A stretch of DNA of 64,000 nucleotides. It comes from Nitrobacteraceae bacterium AZCC 2146. Lineage in GTDB: Bacteria > Pseudomonadota > Alphaproteobacteria > Rhizobiales > Xanthobacteraceae. This document shows positions 63,389 through 64,000 of this stretch, in pieces. The position numbers and the translations under genes are program-made. Below the pieces are notes generated by a model. It was not told where the DNA came from and did not search any database. It saw nothing but the letters and a program-made list of their open reading frames with translations. How positions within the stretch are numbered: position 1 is the stretch's first letter; each line of letters starts with the position of its first letter. The stretch spans positions 3,844,001 through 3,908,000 of the forward strand of contig JBAGRP010000001.1 in NCBI GenBank assembly GCA_036924855.1, in the 5' to 3' direction.

Positions 63389-63579
63389 GCGGCAGTCCTT
63401 CGCTTGCGGGTATCGACAGGCGCGGCGGAAGTCCAAGAGACCAAGCGTTGCACCGTAGTGCAACGGAAATAATACAACCAGTGCGTTTATTTCGCTAGAA
63501 GTCTCCGACGCTAGAGGATACGAATCCGGCTTGCGTGCCGTTGCGGCAGACCGTCGATTGCCAACCATTGGGAACAGGT

Positions 63580-64000
63580 ATGCGCAGTATCTTGCTTTGG
63601 ACCGTTGCCTGCTGCTCGTTGGCCACCCAAGCCTTGGCGTGGGGGCCCGACGGCCACTCGATCGTCGCGGAAATCGCACAGCGGGAAGTGTCCCTTCCTA
63701 CACGTGAAGCGATCGATAAGCTGCTCCAGCACCGCACACTCGCCTCCATATCGGCGTGGGCCGACGACGTCAAGTTCACCGATCACCCGGAAACATACCC
63801 ATGGCATTTCACGGACATGCCTCTCAAGAACGAGAAGTATTCGCCGACTGATTGCCATTGGTTGGACAAGAAGACGAACACCGAATACCGGACATGCCTG
63901 AACACGGCGCTGGAGGAATTGAAGACACAAGTCAAATGCGCAGCGAGCGACGACGCAAAGCGGGATGCCTTGCGCTATATCGTCCATCTTGTGGGGCGAT
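63580..64000 (+). CDS. S1/P1-type nuclease, 5' part
   Basis: The gene runs off the right edge; 140 codons are present. A signal peptide (first 20 residues, cut after ALA) exposes Trp21 of the WGPDGH sequence. In S1/P1 nucleases the N-terminal Trp and nearby His bind zinc, exactly as here (Trp21, His26). Later segments WADDVKF and YPWHFTDMP carry the next metal ligands (Asp and His), and cysteines for disulfides follow. These secreted enzymes degrade single-stranded DNA and RNA. The zinc-binding HLVGD motif is just beginning at the window end. Confidence 0.88.
   Translation, partial: MRSILLWTVACCSLATQALAWGPDGHSIVAEIAQREVSLPTREAIDKLLQHRTLASISAWADDVKFTDHPETYPWHFTDMPLKNEKYSPTDCHWLDKKTNTEYRTCLNTALEELKTQVKCAASDDAKRDALRYIVHLVGR

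Noticed and set aside
1..64000. CRISPR array, rRNA operon or complete prophage
   Set aside because: No regularly spaced direct repeats, rRNA sequence or phage structural genes were seen on either strand.

Overview
The window reads as chromosome of an alphaproteobacterium of the Bradyrhizobium/Rhodopseudomonas group (Nitrobacteraceae). The evidence is high GC with GC-ending codons, the cox subunit III/IV arrangement, a boxABC benzoate cluster with BoxR, many small proteins typical of Bradyrhizobium, and an amino acid:[carrier protein] ligase. The genus is an inference from protein style; no rRNA is present.

Layout. 1-1,900: end of a heme-copper oxidase operon (two subunit III proteins, subunit IV) plus a GYD protein. 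1,900-12,540: housekeeping and envelope genes (membrane-anchored PQQ-type sugar dehydrogenase fused to cytochrome c, a Tlde1/DUF2778 protein, UPF0182, ornithine aminotransferase, a pentapeptide-repeat protein). 12,570-14,660: a scar in which a mobile-type remnant abuts a truncated flgF, followed by fliI with an early stop.

14,900-30,850: a complete uptake-and-activation block for aerobic benzoate degradation by the CoA/epoxide (box) route. It contains a feruloyl-CoA-synthetase-like ligase, boxA, boxB, boxC, a DUF309 protein, an alpha/beta hydrolase, benzoate-CoA ligase, divergent boxR and a five-gene branched-chain-type ABC transporter. Upstream of boxC lies TGCA-N6-TGCA plus a third TGCA, which resembles the BzdR/BoxR operator. 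A second AT-rich palindrome is shared between the ligase/boxR gap and the transporter promoter. boxD, needed for the next step, is not in the window.

31,500-33,460: decayed integrase and pRiA4b ORF-3 remnants around a ClpP-like periplasmic protein. 33,530-41,740: the most unusual system here. A carrier protein, acyl-CoA dehydrogenase, amino acid:[carrier protein] ligase (a seryl-tRNA-synthetase-like enzyme), DUF1839 protein and GH2 glycosidase lie in one operon, with a double alpha/beta hydrolase running divergently. I propose that it loads an amino acid on the carrier, may oxidise it there, and transfers it to a sugar-containing acceptor.

42,490-49,560: accessory island with tRNA-3'-end-like segments, an ISL3 element and a three-gene defence operon (AbiEi-like regulator with a nuclease-like N-terminus, AbiEii-like nucleotidyltransferase, Mrr-like nuclease fused to a STAND NTPase). 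49,840-53,460: glycosyltransferase plus GH130 pair. 53,500-59,520: small hypothetical genes, PilZ, DUF2336 and Crp-type proteins with two gene remnants. 59,760-64,000: phospholipase-D nuclease, SGNH hydrolase, LOG-family protein and the start of an S1/P1 nuclease.
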